A stretch of 64,000 nucleotides of DNA from Lithospermum erythrorhizon (taxonomy: Eukaryota > Streptophyta > Magnoliopsida > Boraginales > Boraginaceae): the NCBI GenBank assembly GCA_019722365.1, contig JADFUC010001115.1:62001-126000 (forward strand), in the 5' to 3' direction. The translations under genes were made by a program, and so were the position numbers. Below, piece by piece: positions 37,000 to 49,157 of this stretch (its first letter is position 1; the number at the start of each line of letters is the position of its first letter). A model generated the notes under the pieces. The model was not told where the DNA came from. It made no database searches and was given only the letters and a program-made list of their open reading frames with translations.

Positions 37000-37572
37000 A
37001 CTTCGGCATTTGAAATATCGTAGAAGCAATATAGATGAATCATGGGGCTTAGAACTGGGACATCTCGGCCATATATCGCTGCTATGATCTCGTTTCCCTG
37101 TAAGGTTGTAAGATGGATAAGTTGCAGCTGTAATTAGGTAAATATGAGTATGACATTATTTAATAAAGAGTATTGTAATTAATTTATATCGCATCTTACG
37201 TTGTCGATCAGAACATAAGCTGGCTTCAGTCTTGAATTAGTTGTACCCCATTTCTCATTTGAATAGTGATTTCTAGAATAAGTTGTGTAGAATCTTCCAT
37301 CTGCTTATTAAAAATGTACAGATCGAAATTATAATGAGATTAGATTACTTATTTACTTGACACTTATGTGAAAATCTCATCGCGAAAAAATATGGCTGTG
37401 TTGGTAATAAATATAGAAAGGTAAACGGAAAGATTAATGTCAGACAAAACATAATTAACTTTTTGACTGAAATGAGATAGATGGTTCGGGGGCCTTGAGA
37501 GAAAATTAGAATGGTTCAGAATTACCGGCCAAAAAGCCAACATAATTCCTGGAGTAAACAGTTGAAAGATGA

Positions 37573-37755
37573 ATGGAAAATGGGCTCATGAAAGGTCGAT
37601 TATGTCAGCCCCTTTTGGGACTGATAACAACTGGCCCTTGTCAAATGAATAGAAAGATTGGATGCGAATTATTGGTCTTCTATGTTTCTTGCAAGGTTTG
37701 TAAGTTATTGCAGCAAAAAAGGTTTATTTGTGTTCTTTGTAAGAGTAGATGGTAA
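37573..37755 (+). pseudogene. Possible RPA zinc-ribbon fragment on the + strand
   Basis: The open frame ends ...LLVFYVSCKVCKLLQQ and RFICVLCKSRW: two CxxC pairs spaced 9 residues, preceded by an aromatic FYVSC, which is the look of an RPA/Helitron OB-fold zinc ribbon. It lies just upstream of, and opposite to, the RPA1-like pseudogene. No neighbouring exons were found on +, so this may be a stray copy or coincidence. Confidence 0.3.
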
Positions 37756-38528
37756 TGTCTAAATTAGAGCATTAAAATTACTAATGTGCCATTGAGACTG
37801 AATTAAAAGATAAGAATCAGTAGCTTTTTATTTATGGTACATCTCATTAAGCCATCTGTCATTGTCACTCATGTTTACATCAGGTAAATGAAATTTCAAA
37901 GCAACTAAACATTAATCAAAATTTATTGACTTGGACTATTTTGAAGAAAACAAATCATAGTTACCATATTACTGAAAATTCCTATGGCTTTTAGAAACAG
38001 TCTCTCTTAATTCTAAAAAAATATTGATCAAGATCAGACTAATTCCCTCCATCAGTACAAACGATTTCATATACTTATAAAACTCAACATTAACTTATTA
38101 TTAAAATAAAGTTGCAATACTAAAGCAATAAGAGATTAAAACAACATAAAGGTAGCACAATAAGCAATAATTTAGACAACCTAAATTAAGCTAATACGAT
38201 ATACTTTAGATATTAAGCGTATCGATTATCATAACTGATAAGCACAATACATATATCAATTGTCAAAATTTAATAAATGCTAACAATTAATGCAAAATAA
38301 TTAAACGGATCAATTAAAAAATCAAAAGAAATAGTTAGGCCTTTAACATATTAACTTGGGAACCATAAAAGATCCAAGAAAGCGGGAAGGAACATATATT
38401 TTATTGGCATGTAGGACGTATATGCATACAAGTAAATAGGTTTGCCAAGATCCTTGGTTGTGGAGTTGATTAGATGAGAATGCTAGTAGCGACTTCGTTA
38501 ATTAATTAATACACATTACCATCGGAGA
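37756..38528. other. AT-rich intergenic stretch
   Basis: No gene or clear repeat recognised. The border to the chromovirus fragment lies at about 38529, where coding similarity starts abruptly. Confidence 0.3.
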
Positions 38529-40092
38529 ATTTGAATTTGAGGCGATAACGGTAGACGGAGTTTACAGTGACTCTGATCGGCGATTGAATATCATCGAGGG
38601 GAAAGCCAATGTAGTGGCGGATGCCTTAAGCGAAAGGGATGGTGAAGGAGCCAAAGGAGTTGAAGCAGTTGGGAGTAAATTTGGGTTGAAGTGATGGATC
38701 TTTGTTAGCCTATATGAAGGTGGGCCGGTGTTTGCTAGATAAAATAGGGAGAGATGCAAAAGAAAGATGACAAAGTGCGAGGCACAGTCGAGAGCGAGGA
38801 GGTAAATACGAGTTTCACGATTGGGCGATATGATGAGTTAGGAGAAGCGAGTGATTTGTGCCCAGCTTCACCGACCTAAAAAGGGAAGTCTTGGATAGAG
38901 GCTCCTGATAGCTACTTATGCATCGAGAGTACGAAAATGTACCCAGGTGAGAGGAGAACTATTGGTGGCGGGGATGAAAGAAAGAAATTGCGAATTTTGT
39001 AGCAAAGTGTTTGATTGGTCAACATGTCAAGATTGACCATAAACCTTCCTTGAGGTTCTTTGGCAACTACCGATACTGAATGGGCGTGGAAAGATACCAT
39101 GGGCTTTTGTGTTTGGGCTTGAAAATTCGAGAAAAGAAATGATGGGATTTGGGTAATTGTGGATAAGTATTTATCTAAGACCGCTCATTTTTCTACCTAT
39201 TAAGGCAACCGATGGGCCGGAGAGGTTGGTTAAGATATGCGTAGACCAAGTGGTGAGACTAAATGGGGTGCGGATAGTATTGTTTGGATAGGGATGTAAG
39301 GTTCACTTCGAGGTTTGGGAAGCAGGAGGCGTTGGGGGCGAAGGTCCATTTGAGTCTTGCGTTTCTGCATCCTCAAGCGGACCAATTATCCGAGCGATTC
39401 GAGGCGTTGGAGGACATCGCTGCGAGCTTGTATGTTGGAGTTTCTGGAGTAGTTGGGATGAGGTTGCCAAAAATGGGTTAAACATAATATGAGTTTTCAA
39501 GCTAGCATTGGGATGGCACAGTTTAGCAGAAGCTTTGTAATTAGGAGGTGTAGGACTCGATATGTTGGAATGAGGTAGGGGAAAGAAATATTTATAGATG
39601 CAGTTGGTGGAGAGTTCGATAGAGAGAGTAAAGTAATACAACAACATTTGAGGGCGGCACGGGATAGACAAGAAATCTGTTGTCGGCCTTGAGTAGTTGT
39701 CGTTCGAATTGGGTGACAGTATTTTGAAGATATCCCCCATGGAAGGGTGTAATGAGGTTGGAGAAGGGAAGTTGAGTCCCGATTGCATTGGGCCGTTGAA
39801 ATCTTGTCAAGGTGGGGCAGGTAGCTTACCGTTTGGCTTGCCTAGAAAATTGGAGAGAGGATTCATGATGTGTTCAATGTGTCTTGCTTGAGGAAATGCG
39901 TGCGGATGGTAGCATATCTGCAGGTTTGTGGGATGGGTGTAGATTTGACCTATGAGAGGACGGTGAGGATCTTGGATCAGAAAGAGAAGGTGCTGAGGAA
40001 CAAAGAAGTGAAATTGGTAAAAGTTTTGTGGAGGAACCACGCAGTAGAGGAAGCCACGTGGGAGCGCGAGGAGGATATGAGGTAGTTACCCT
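38529..40092 (+). pseudogene. Chromovirus pol fragment: RNase H end, integrase, chromodomain
   Basis: It opens at FEFEAITVDGVYSDSDRRL and GKANVVADAL (about 38605-38634), the end of RNase H. Integrase pieces follow: the zinc region is decayed (38930-39030), then KTAHFLP(I) (about 39178-39200), GPERLVKICVDQVV (about 39213), and RDVRFTSRFG (39290) with the second catalytic Asp, HPQADQLSERFEALED (39370-39415) around the Glu. The chromodomain is well kept at 39966-40085 (ILDQKEKVLRNKEVKLVKV, then EEATWEREEDMR). It is truncated at its 5' side; gag, protease and RT are absent from the window here. Frames are broken in several places. Confidence 0.85.
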
Positions 40093-40165
40093 TGACTTCG
40101 TCGAGTTAGTAATCTTGGTTGTTTCTTCGTAGCTTTTGAGTTGAGAATTCGAGGACGAAATTTTT

Positions 40166-40180
40166 GTTAGGTGGGTAGAA
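40166..40180 (+). other. Polypurine tract
   Basis: gttaggtgggtagaa immediately before the LTR start tgtaaaaccgg; the same motif precedes the 3' LTR at 24946. Confidence 0.75.
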
Positions 40181-42655
40181 TGTAAAACCGGTAACGACTC
40201 GTTAATTAATAAATTAAAATGTGAGATTATTAAATTTATTTACGAAAATTGAAACCGACTTATTATTCTACAATATGCGATAATGCGAAGTTCGGAAGTT
40301 AGTTGCCGAGATAAATTAAAACGAGAGGTATCGATCGAATAAAATATTCGGGTTTTACACCGATTGGGCTATTGGGCCCAACCCAAATTTCTTAACTATC
40401 CACTAAGCCTCAAGCAAATCCGGTTGGATGCTCCTGCATTCTGGCGTGCAGCCGTGGGAAAAGAAAAAAAATCGATTCTTCTTCTTCAATTTTCTCCTCC
40501 ATCTCTCGAGCTTTGGACTTCAAATTTTTTGGAGAGCTTCCCCTCATCGTCCTCGTCGTTTTAAGGTAAGAAAGGTCCGATCTTGTTGAATATTTTGGGA
40601 GATCGCCCGAGTTGACTTTTTTGTTGACTTTTTGTATTTTGAATTTTATTGCTCCAATTGATTCTTGGGTTGTAAATTAGTTATTCTTGAGTTGAAATAT
40701 CGTGTTTGAGGAATTGGAATTTCATATGTTTTTAGGACGATTGACTTTTGGGAATTTTGGGTTTGAGCCGGTTTTTATGAGATATTGAATGTGGTATTGT
40801 TTAGTGGGAGTATAACATAGGAATTGATAATGATCGATATTTGGGGTGAAGGAAGTGATGTTATAGTCGAGTTGACTTTTCGGTGATTTTAGATTTGACT
40901 TTCTCACAAAAATGTGGTGGAGTAGTATAAATATGTTATTGGAACATTGTTGTGATTATTTTGAAATGAAACTATGAGTTATAAGTGTTGGAAGAAAATC
41001 GTTAAGTGGTTAGTAGATTCAGTGGTAGCGGACTTGGATCGGAGGTTGGTAGTAATGGCTTAACTAACTTAAAAGTTAATTTTGTTGATTAATCGATTAA
41101 AAATGTTAGTAGAAAGTTAGATAAGGTATTAGCGGATTATGGGATTAGTCCGGGTAGTGAAATTCGTTATCGTAGTGGTTATTGAACATAATTAGGAATC
41201 TATCGTAAGTTGTCAAATTGTAATTAAAATGGGTTGAAAAGTTAGGAGCCCCGAATTAGGATAAGTGAAGCCCAATGCAGTAGTAATTATATTTTGGATG
41301 TTTTCTATTCGGACTCGGAATAGAACCTTGGCGTGAGGATCGATTAATTTGCTTGAGCTGAGTAGTACTAGCCAAGGTGGGGATTTATCACTCGTTTGTT
41401 ACCTTATTTATGTTTGAGTGTAGTGTATGGTAAATGGGTTGTGACAATGTATCTGTGTTATGAACTTATCTGTGTGTATAGTTGTGAAGCGGAAAATGTT
41501 GACTTGTAGGGTGGTTGTAATTAGATGCGATTTATGATATAGTTATTTGAGTAATATCGTGTTTGAGTATAATTATGTGTTTGAATGTAAGTTCTTTGAG
41601 TATGTTTATGTTCGGTGTATTCATATGCAGTATATTTGTGTTTTGGGCGTATACATTGTGTATATTTATGTGGGAGTATAGGTTCTATCTGGTGTTCTCG
41701 TGTCTTATCATAGTTGTGTTAGGGTATTGTGTGTGATGTTTATGTTTGGTATTATATCGTGAATTATGAATTAGTTGGTGAGAATATTTGGGCTGATGTT
41801 AGATTGGAGAATTTCGAAGGGTGAGCACGCGGGAAAGGATAGCGATGTTGGGTGTTCGAAGGGTGAGCTTTGTCGGGAAAAGAGGATATGTTGTTGTTGG
41901 GTGTTCGAAGGGTGACTTTGCCGGGAAAAGATGAAATGTGATATATGATGCTATTGTGTTTCCTTATCGTAAATTATTTTATTGTTGTAGTATGACGTCG
42001 GGTTGTGAAATTTTGTTGTTTACTTGTTTGATTATGTGATGAGATCACATGGGTATGACATGTGAATAAGCGTAAATTTGAATCTTCTATAATGTAGTGT
42101 TTGTTAATGATAGTTATTTACATTTATGATTGCCTTGGATAATTGGTATATTTCCGTATCGTATATATAAATATATCTATCTATCTTATCGCTACGTATA
42201 TATATCCTTTATTGTGTACCTCATTCGGATGTGGGTAAGTTACCATCCGGGTGATTCGTTTCCCAGCAGGCATGGGCTTACCAGTTGTGAGTGCCGTTTG
42301 TGAGCGGCAGAGTTAGGTGGTGTCCGTTGATTTTACCTAGGTGAGGGGCAGTGGCTAGGATCCTCGGCGATCGCCACTTTTCTTGACACGATGTACTCGA
42401 GTTTTCATGTTTTTGTTTGGGATGTTGAAGATTGTAAACTATTACATGGAATATTTTGAGGCTTGGTATGTGATGGAATTTTACATTTTGGTTTTGAATT
42501 AGGCGATGCCACGATGGTTAAACTCTATATTACAACATTTTGAGTTTCGAAACTATTTTACTTTTATCAAACTATCAGGTTTTATTGGTTATTAAACAGG
42601 TGATTTTCGTGTCAACCATCGTATGGTGACTCAGGATATCTGAGGTCGATGGTTA
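40181..42655 (+). repeat. 3' LTR of the truncated chromovirus
   Basis: It starts TGTAAAACCGGTAACGACTCG. It carries the donor-like ttaaggtaagaaagg (40561-40575), a tandem array of ttcgaagggtga..gggaaaag (about 41812-41935), a block with catgggcttacc (42270-42285) and a degraded end near ggttactga. The end is uncertain by some 30 bases. The reversed solo LTR at 8618-11133 belongs to the same family. Confidence 0.8.
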
Positions 42656-44939
42656 CTGACCTCGAGGCGTCTGAATCGAGGCGAGGTCGTCCCACAAGAA
42701 GAATGAGAAAATGGGTTTTTCGAAGGAAGCAATAAATGGTGAAGAGAAAGTGGGTTCATGTGAACTATTGGGGTTGTATTTTTGTAGATGAAGGATAAAG
42801 GAAGAAATTATCTGGCGCTGATGGAACTTCGTTCGAGAAAGCGTGTAAGTCTTTATATATTGATTGATGAAGTAGCATAATGAGTAGATACTTGACATGG
42901 CGAGAGAAATGAGATCTCTTTTGGTCAATGTTGGATGTTGATATTTTTGCAATGTCGATAAAAATCCGACTAGATAGGATATCTTCAAAAGAAATTTTAA
43001 TAATGAGAAGATCCATCAAAATACTTATTCCTGGATTATATGAACGGGGAGACACAAGAGAAATGGAAGGCTATAATATGAAATAATATTTGAAGTTGTA
43101 TACAAATATAGTAAAAATTACCAAATTGATAACAATTCTCTAGAATGGCTTCATTGTTGGAATCGACTAGGTCAATCTTCAGAAAATTCCTCCACTTCCG
43201 TTGTACCCTAGAATGTCATACTAACCCTGGATCGAAAGAAAAATCTTCATCAAGTGCAATCCACATAAACCTAACTGACACCCGTTGAGTTAACATCCTT
43301 GAGTCTCGTTAGACTTCTGCGATCATGTCCTATTCCATAATCACATTTATCATAATGACATACCATTTTGTAGGTAGTGAACCAAAGGATTTTTAGCCAC
43401 AATCGAAGGAATTTCAACTGGCAATTCTAAAAATGAACTTCCATCAGCAACTCTTTCAACATCGTATTCTCGACTCCTTAAGTGCGTCGACCCATAATAT
43501 ATGACGATTTGAATTATCGCGGATAACCATAAATTCGAGTAATTTTTGCTTTTCCTCTTAGGATAGTTTAACTCTTGATTTATCCTTTTACATTTCAAGA
43601 ATGGGAGACTTAACATTGAAGCACTTTCAATAGTAGTTTCGGAAAGGACTAAGAACTTTAGAATCAATCTCCATCATATCCATTTGAACATCCTTCTTCC
43701 AATAGTCTAGTATACTATATAATACAACAACAGGTTGAGTATTATTATGAAGATTTAACTTTGGGGTTTACGTTCTTTAGTCCTCGAGACTTTTCTAAGG
43801 GAATAATATATGTGTGAATTAGATATAGGCTGAAATTGTGCTTGAAATTGTTCTTGATTGATTGAAGAATTCGGGGAAGCTGCTTGGAATTGATAAACAT
43901 CAGAGGTGGTGGCTTAGGAAGGCCTACGAGTTGTCATATCGTTTTAGCAGAAGATTGTCATTCCACGTTTGTTCTTCTATTCTCAATCGAGTATCCAATC
44001 TTCTAAATCGTGCCTTACAATAGAGCATACACACCTATTTTGTAAGACTTATTTCCTAAATACATTTTCAAGTAGGATGAATTTATTTATTTATTTTAGA
44101 AGCTGATGATTAGCTGCGGTTTTGATCTGTTGCCACCAACTTTTGAATCGGACCTCTCTTTTCTTGATGATGATAAATAACAAGATTGAGGATGTGGTGA
44201 GGTGGTGGAGGCGAGATTATGATGTTAGTGAGGTTCGGTACTGAAAAACATGATGAGGGTGATATAATGATGGTGAAATGCGATGATAGTGCGGAGCTTG
44301 GTAAAAATCAAAGATGGCATGGTGCCTTTAGAAAGTCGAAGACTACATTCTCTTTGAGTTGACCACCAATTTGGAGTGTTGAGGCCGCGACTATTCGAAA
44401 GCATTCCGATTTATCAAGTTTTTTGGGAGGTGGAGAAGCTTTTATTCTTGGGATTGATAATGGAGGATTGATTATGTTGGTGACTTTTTCATATTTACAT
44501 TGGGTTTGGGGTGGGGAGGTGGAGGAAGATAGTACTCACATGCAGTGGGAGAAGCATTTTTTGTTACCGTCGCCTTTTGTTATCTTGAAACATGGGTATG
44601 TTTATTTAGATATATAAAGGTTTTGTCCAATTTTAAATTTTATCTTGACTTTGACTCTTATTCTTAGTTTATGATTCTTAAAATGGGTAATTTAATGCAA
44701 AGTTTCAATTTTTATTAATTAGGTATTTATTTTAGGCTGTAACAAAAAAAAAGTTGTCAAGTTCCACGAATTTTATATTGACTTTCACTTTCGATTGGTT
44801 TTATATAAGTTGTGTTCTTGATGCTTAATTTTCTATAAACAATATATTTTTAGTCAAATCAATCGTGAGTGTATTTTACTTTTTACGTCTGTGAAATTAT
44901 ATCTTAGTTTGATTGTTTTGTTGTAAATTTAAATTAGGA
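42656..44939. other. Decayed repetitive-looking region, not identified
   Basis: Open frames on - at 42653-43055 and 43350-43667 (VERVADGSSFLELPVEIPS...) look more protein-like than chance but match no family I recognise. 44150-44600 read on - is rich in Pro/Ser (LPPPPHPKP) and may be a wrecked extensin-like or low-complexity piece. None of this supports a gene call. Confidence 0.25.
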
Positions 44940-45410
44940 CAAAGGGAGATGTAGGGATATGGAAGGGTGGGTGGTGGGTTGTGAGGAAGAGGAAGGGGGG
45001 GAGGAAGGGAAGGAATGGTGGTGGTCACGGCCTTGAAGGGGGGATGAGAAGCCGATGGTGATGTTGTGAAGAAGGGTGGGGTAGGGGTGAGAATTCGTGG
45101 GAGTAGGGGGTAGTGGATGTTTTAGAAGATGGTGAAATTTATTTATATTTAAAAGTTATCATTATTTTCATGAAAATCCCAAATCTAATTCTAGCCATAG
45201 TTTAAGTGTATGAACAAGTACCCTTGCCATTTTTTAGAAAAACTATGATTTCACGAGCCAGCAGTCAAATTAGGCGGAGAAGTAGTTGGTAGTTGCCTTT
45301 TAAGCTTATCGATGTCGAATATAATTCGATGCGAAACATGAGTGATCTAATGGGCTTTTTTTTAAAACATGAGTCATGTTCAATGCCATTAACCCAAAGA
45401 TCTATAAAAT
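44940..45410 (-). repeat. Dispersed repeat, arm 2 (inverted relative to 31609-32010)
   Basis: Reverse complement starts agatctttgggttaatggc and follows arm 1 block by block (gatcactcatgttt, ttttctaaaaaatggcaagg, ctagaattagatttggg), ending in a C-rich tail. The two arms are 13 kb apart with the RPA pseudogene between them. Confidence 0.75.
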
Positions 45411-46574
45411 GGGTTCAAGAAGATGGTTTTAAATATCTTGATTCAGAAATAAAATAAAATAAAATGGTTGAAAAACCCATCAAAATCTGTTTTGGAATAA
45501 AAATATATCTTTTTAAAATAATAAGTATAATAATAAGTACCCCCACCCGCGATGGTCCATCAAACCCGACCCGTTCATGTTCATTGTCAAATGAAATTTC
45601 AAGGAGAACTAATATATCTCACATACATCCACATATGATATAAATCTCTTGTCTTTGTGGAATCAAGTTTCCAGGACACTAATATGAGCTTAGGGTTATC
45701 AGGAATTTTTTAAGCATAGAGCTTAAGCCAATGATGATCGTTGGATCAACAATTTATGGTTTTATATTGTTTTATTTCCATCCAACGGTTTAAATTAAAG
45801 AAAGACATTTTAATACTTACACAAATAAAAAAATGAAAGTCTCTCCACATACCCCATCACTACCCGCTCCTCTACTTACTACAACACTGTGACTCTCTCT
45901 CTCCTTCCCCTACTACCTATGCCAGCCCCTGCAACCATCCAAATTCAATACCAACCATCATCATCGACCCAAAATTCCATTACCACATTCACACCAGATG
46001 CAAAAATCAAAGAACTTGTTGCATCACTGATTGGAGCATGGCCGACGTGATGCCGTTGATGGATGAATAAGCAAATATTGATGAATCAGTAAGTGAGCGG
46101 TTGTTGAATAGTTCTTCCGATGTTAAAAAATTGGATTTTTGGTAAATTTGGTGTCAAATCAACATTGAAAAATTAGGCCAAACCTATTTCCAAGAAAAAA
46201 GTGTGTGCGTTTTGGAAATAGTCTTCGAAAAGATATGTTTGTGTGCCTTGGAAATTGGAGCAAAATATTATCCCTTTTTCTCATCCTCCTCCTCCTCCTT
46301 AATTGACCCTTTTTTTTCTCAATTTTAAAGACTTTTCGGAAATCGTTTAATTATAAAAGTAATATCACTTGTGTATTCTTTGGTTCACTGTGGTTTAAAT
46401 TGACAAAACATGAAACCATAAGTACTACTAATGGTTTTACTATATAAGGATATGCAACCGTTAAACAATACTTAATATTATATTTGTGTTTCATATCATA
46501 TACTTGAAATCATAATCCAATATTTTTTTAAAACCATTTCAGATTGACTATTGTTTTATCATATAACACATTGA
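45411..46574. other. Intergenic stretch
   Basis: No gene is recognised. 45850-46010 is C-rich with ctctctctcc and ccatcatcatcg simple repeats and may be an old coding or UTR piece, but no frame is convincing. Confidence 0.3.
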
Positions 46575-47482
46575 AACTCTTGAATTTATTAAATGGAGTG
46601 CAGGTTACACCCGTAAGAAGAAATATGTTTAATAAGTCCAAAGAGCTGCGTCCTAAAACTAATTGTTATTAAGTGGGTTGCTCTAGACTTATATAGTGGG
46701 GAACTCTCTCCTTATTTTCAATGGAATAATCACATATGAACTCTTGGGTTATTAGGAATGGAAATCTCAGCCGCCCCCTGTGTGATGTTCCTTGTTGTTT
46801 TTCATTTTCATTTTTCAAGCGAGTTTTATTTACCCATGAAAATAAAGGAATATCAAAAGATCAGTGGTTGGTATTTGACGGCTACTTTTGACAGAGAAAG
46901 AGAACATGGCTGGGTGAGGTCAGTCGAAAAGGATTCCTCACTTCTTTCTCATTTAAAACCGTACATGAGACTTTCTCTCCTTGCGGCCCCTAAGTGATAA
47001 AAGAAAGAAAGAACTCATCTTCTTTCTTTTTTTATTACATTCCTCGTGTATGTATAAAACCAATTGGTATTAAGTGGAGTTGCTCCTAGACTTATATAGT
47101 AGTGAACTCTCTCCTTATTTTTCAATGTGGGACAATCACATATGAACTCTTGAGTTATTAGGAGCCAAATCAACCTTTACCCCCCTTCAGTATGATATCC
47201 TTTTTTGGTTTTTTTTTGTTTGTTTGTTTTTTTCATTCTTCATTTTTCAAGGCACCATTTTTATTTATACCCAGGTCACATAATCATGGGCTCTGATACC
47301 ATCTTGAATTTATTAAAATGGAGTGCGGGCCCTGCAAGAATGGCATCTTAATAAGCCCAAAGAGGCACCATCCTAAAACCAGTTGATATTAAGTGGAGTT
47401 GCTCTTAGACTTATAGTGGTGAACACTCTTCTTATTTTTCAATGTAGGACAATCACATATAAACTCTTGAATTATTAGGAGT
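46575..47482 (-). mobile_element. TRIM retrotransposon cluster: LTR - interior - LTR - interior - LTR
   Basis: Three copies of a short LTR on the - strand (47482-47305, about 47162-47055, 46759-46580), each beginning with text like tcctaataa(c/t)tcaagagtt and passing through agcaaccccactt-type sequence; the outer two end ttcaaga. Directly after the first LTR stands a perfect PBS, tggtatcagagccc (47302-47289 on -). Purine tracts (gaaggggggtaaagg near 47180-47195, acacaggggg near 46775-46785) precede the second and third LTR. LTRs of about 180 bases and an interior of about 140 bases are TRIM dimensions. The middle LTR lacks its normal end. Confidence 0.8.
46840..47035 (-). other. ndhB: Nuclear plastid DNA fragment (ndhB intron end / exon 2 start)
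   Basis: Reverse complement contains aggggccgc, tctcatgtacggttttaaat, gagaaagaagtgaggaatcc, ttttcgact and tttgatattcc in the order in which they stand at the 3' end of the plastid ndhB group II intron and the beginning of its second exon, as I remember that gene. The coding part is mutated, as expected for a nuclear copy. It lies inside the second TRIM interior. NDHB is a subunit of the chloroplast NADH dehydrogenase-like complex; this fragment has no function of that kind. A plastome search would settle it. Confidence 0.65.
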
Positions 47483-48965
47483 CAAGTCTCAATAGAAACC
47501 ATTAAGCCATATCAATATTTTCAATAATGTTAGATGGTTTATATAGGCATCTAGTTGATTTATTGCTAATAAAATGATTAGATTGAATCTTGAAGGTTTA
47601 TCATCGAGTTTTCTTCAATTGATGATTTATTATATGGGTTTTGTTCAGTTGATAATTAAGATATGAATTTTCTTCAATTTGTGGGTTGATAGATGTTTTG
47701 GGATATGAGGTTTGTTTGATGATTTAGTAACTGATTTAAGATATGGATTTTTTTAATAATTGATATTTTCGATTTGCGGTTGCCGAAATATGGTGGTGGT
47801 GGTGGGAGGTTTTAGAATAGGGGGTGGAAAGACGGGAAAGCGGCTAAGAGGAGTTGGGTTAGTTGGAAGAGGAGTTTAAGGTTGGTTGTTATATACAAAA
47901 AAAAAGGTCAGAAAAATGATTATTTTACCTTCCTTAAGCATGAGGAGGACTATAAGTACAACCAAACAGTGCTTAAAAATTGAAAAATGACTATTTTGCC
48001 CCTAAATGAAACTTCCTCAAATATTACACTTACAAATATTTGGGCTAAAATAGTCATTTCACGCAAAAAAGATTTACTGTTTGAAATGTGCTTATAGCAC
48101 CTGTTTTTAAGCATAGAACTTAAACATTTACTTAAGCTACTAATTCATAATATATGAATAAATCCATTCTCAGCCACCATGTAGTTTCCATAACAACCAC
48201 TATCAACAAATGTCACCAAAAGCACCCCAATAAACATGTGGCATTCAATCTGCAAATTGAAACGACTCGTTTTGTCCTTAATTTTAAACAATAGCTTTTT
48301 CTCTGTACGATTTTATTTGTCCAATTATTTGTCCCATTTTATTTGTCCAATTTTACAACGAAGTGTTGAAATCAATCAATGTAGAACAAGAACTGAAGGT
48401 GGGTTTGTATAGAGCTTTCATGTTAAATTGAAGAGTCTATATATTTGTTATTTAATTTAAAAGAGGTATATTATTCTTTATTTTTAAAATTTGGCCCAAA
48501 ATCTAATTGAATGTGAAATTTTAAATTTATCATTTTAATAAAAAAAATTTATGTCCATACAAACTGTTAACGATGAAAGAAAGGGACAATTCGAAAGGTT
48601 AATATCAATTCAGAAAAGAGATACGAAGTGTAAAAGACAACTTAGAAAAAATAAAAGTGGTTGGGAACAAATCAAAAAGATCATCAAACTATAAGGACCC
48701 ATATTAAAGAAACGTAATAAGAGCATGTGCATCATCTCCCCTAAAATCTATAATAGGGGCTGAAAAAATTAAAAATTAATAAAACGATATTTTTTCAATT
48801 TCCCTAAAATAACTTAAACCCCTCTCCTAAAATTTTCTCTAAAATGCACTATAAATCACTATTTTTTTAATTTTTAGGTGTTTTTATTTTTAATAGGGAG
48901 GGTATAAATTTAAGGGGTGAAGAGGAAGAGTCTAAATTTAATAGTGAGAGTATAAATTTAAGGGA

Positions 48966-49017
48966 TAAAGAGAATGAGTGCATAATTTTATAAAGAGAAT
49001 GAGTGCATAATTTTATA
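48966..49017. repeat. 25-base tandem duplication
   Basis: Two near-identical units containing aaagagaatgagtgcata. Confidence 0.8.
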
Positions 49018-49157
49018 AGGAGACAATTTACTTTAAGGGAGTTGAAAAAACATAATTTTTTTTAAATTTTTAATAATTTCAATAGTTATTTTAACTTTTA
49101 AACTTATATTTTAACTTTTATTGAAACTGATGTACATTTTCTAATAGCATCTATACC

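Larger units (their letters stand above)
32820..37272 (-). pseudogene. Replication protein A large-subunit-like gene, disrupted
   Basis: Single-stranded DNA-binding protein with OB folds; RPA works in replication and repair in the nucleus. Exons seen on -: 37272-37200 (KWGTTNSRLKPAYVLIDN), 37097-37000 continuing at 34665-34512 (GNEIIAAIYGRDVPVLSP, YDISNAEV, then TTPPQYQILNNLLQWNLRR), 34154-34074 (GMIDLMGHVLVEVARSN), about 33960-33881 (INPPIEATEQLKAWYTK), 33535-33419 (zinc-ribbon start YYVACGNCQTK, later KEKVISTLR in another frame), 33333-33228 (DQTST then MEKVVEQILQTTTQDM), 33043-32820 (LEEIQINSRLLLLAYFDES to stop). Most have GT/AG borders. It is broken by the LTR element 34666-36999 inside a coding exon and by a 1-base shift in the zinc exon. 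The true N-terminus and some linking exons were not found. RPA1-like copies are amplified in several plants and occur with Helitrons, so a TE-captured origin is possible. Confidence 0.75.

Noticed and set aside
39303..39788. 161-codon - strand open frame, one of the longest in the window
   Set aside because: It lies antisense to the chromovirus integrase, whose + strand motifs explain the sequence; a shadow.
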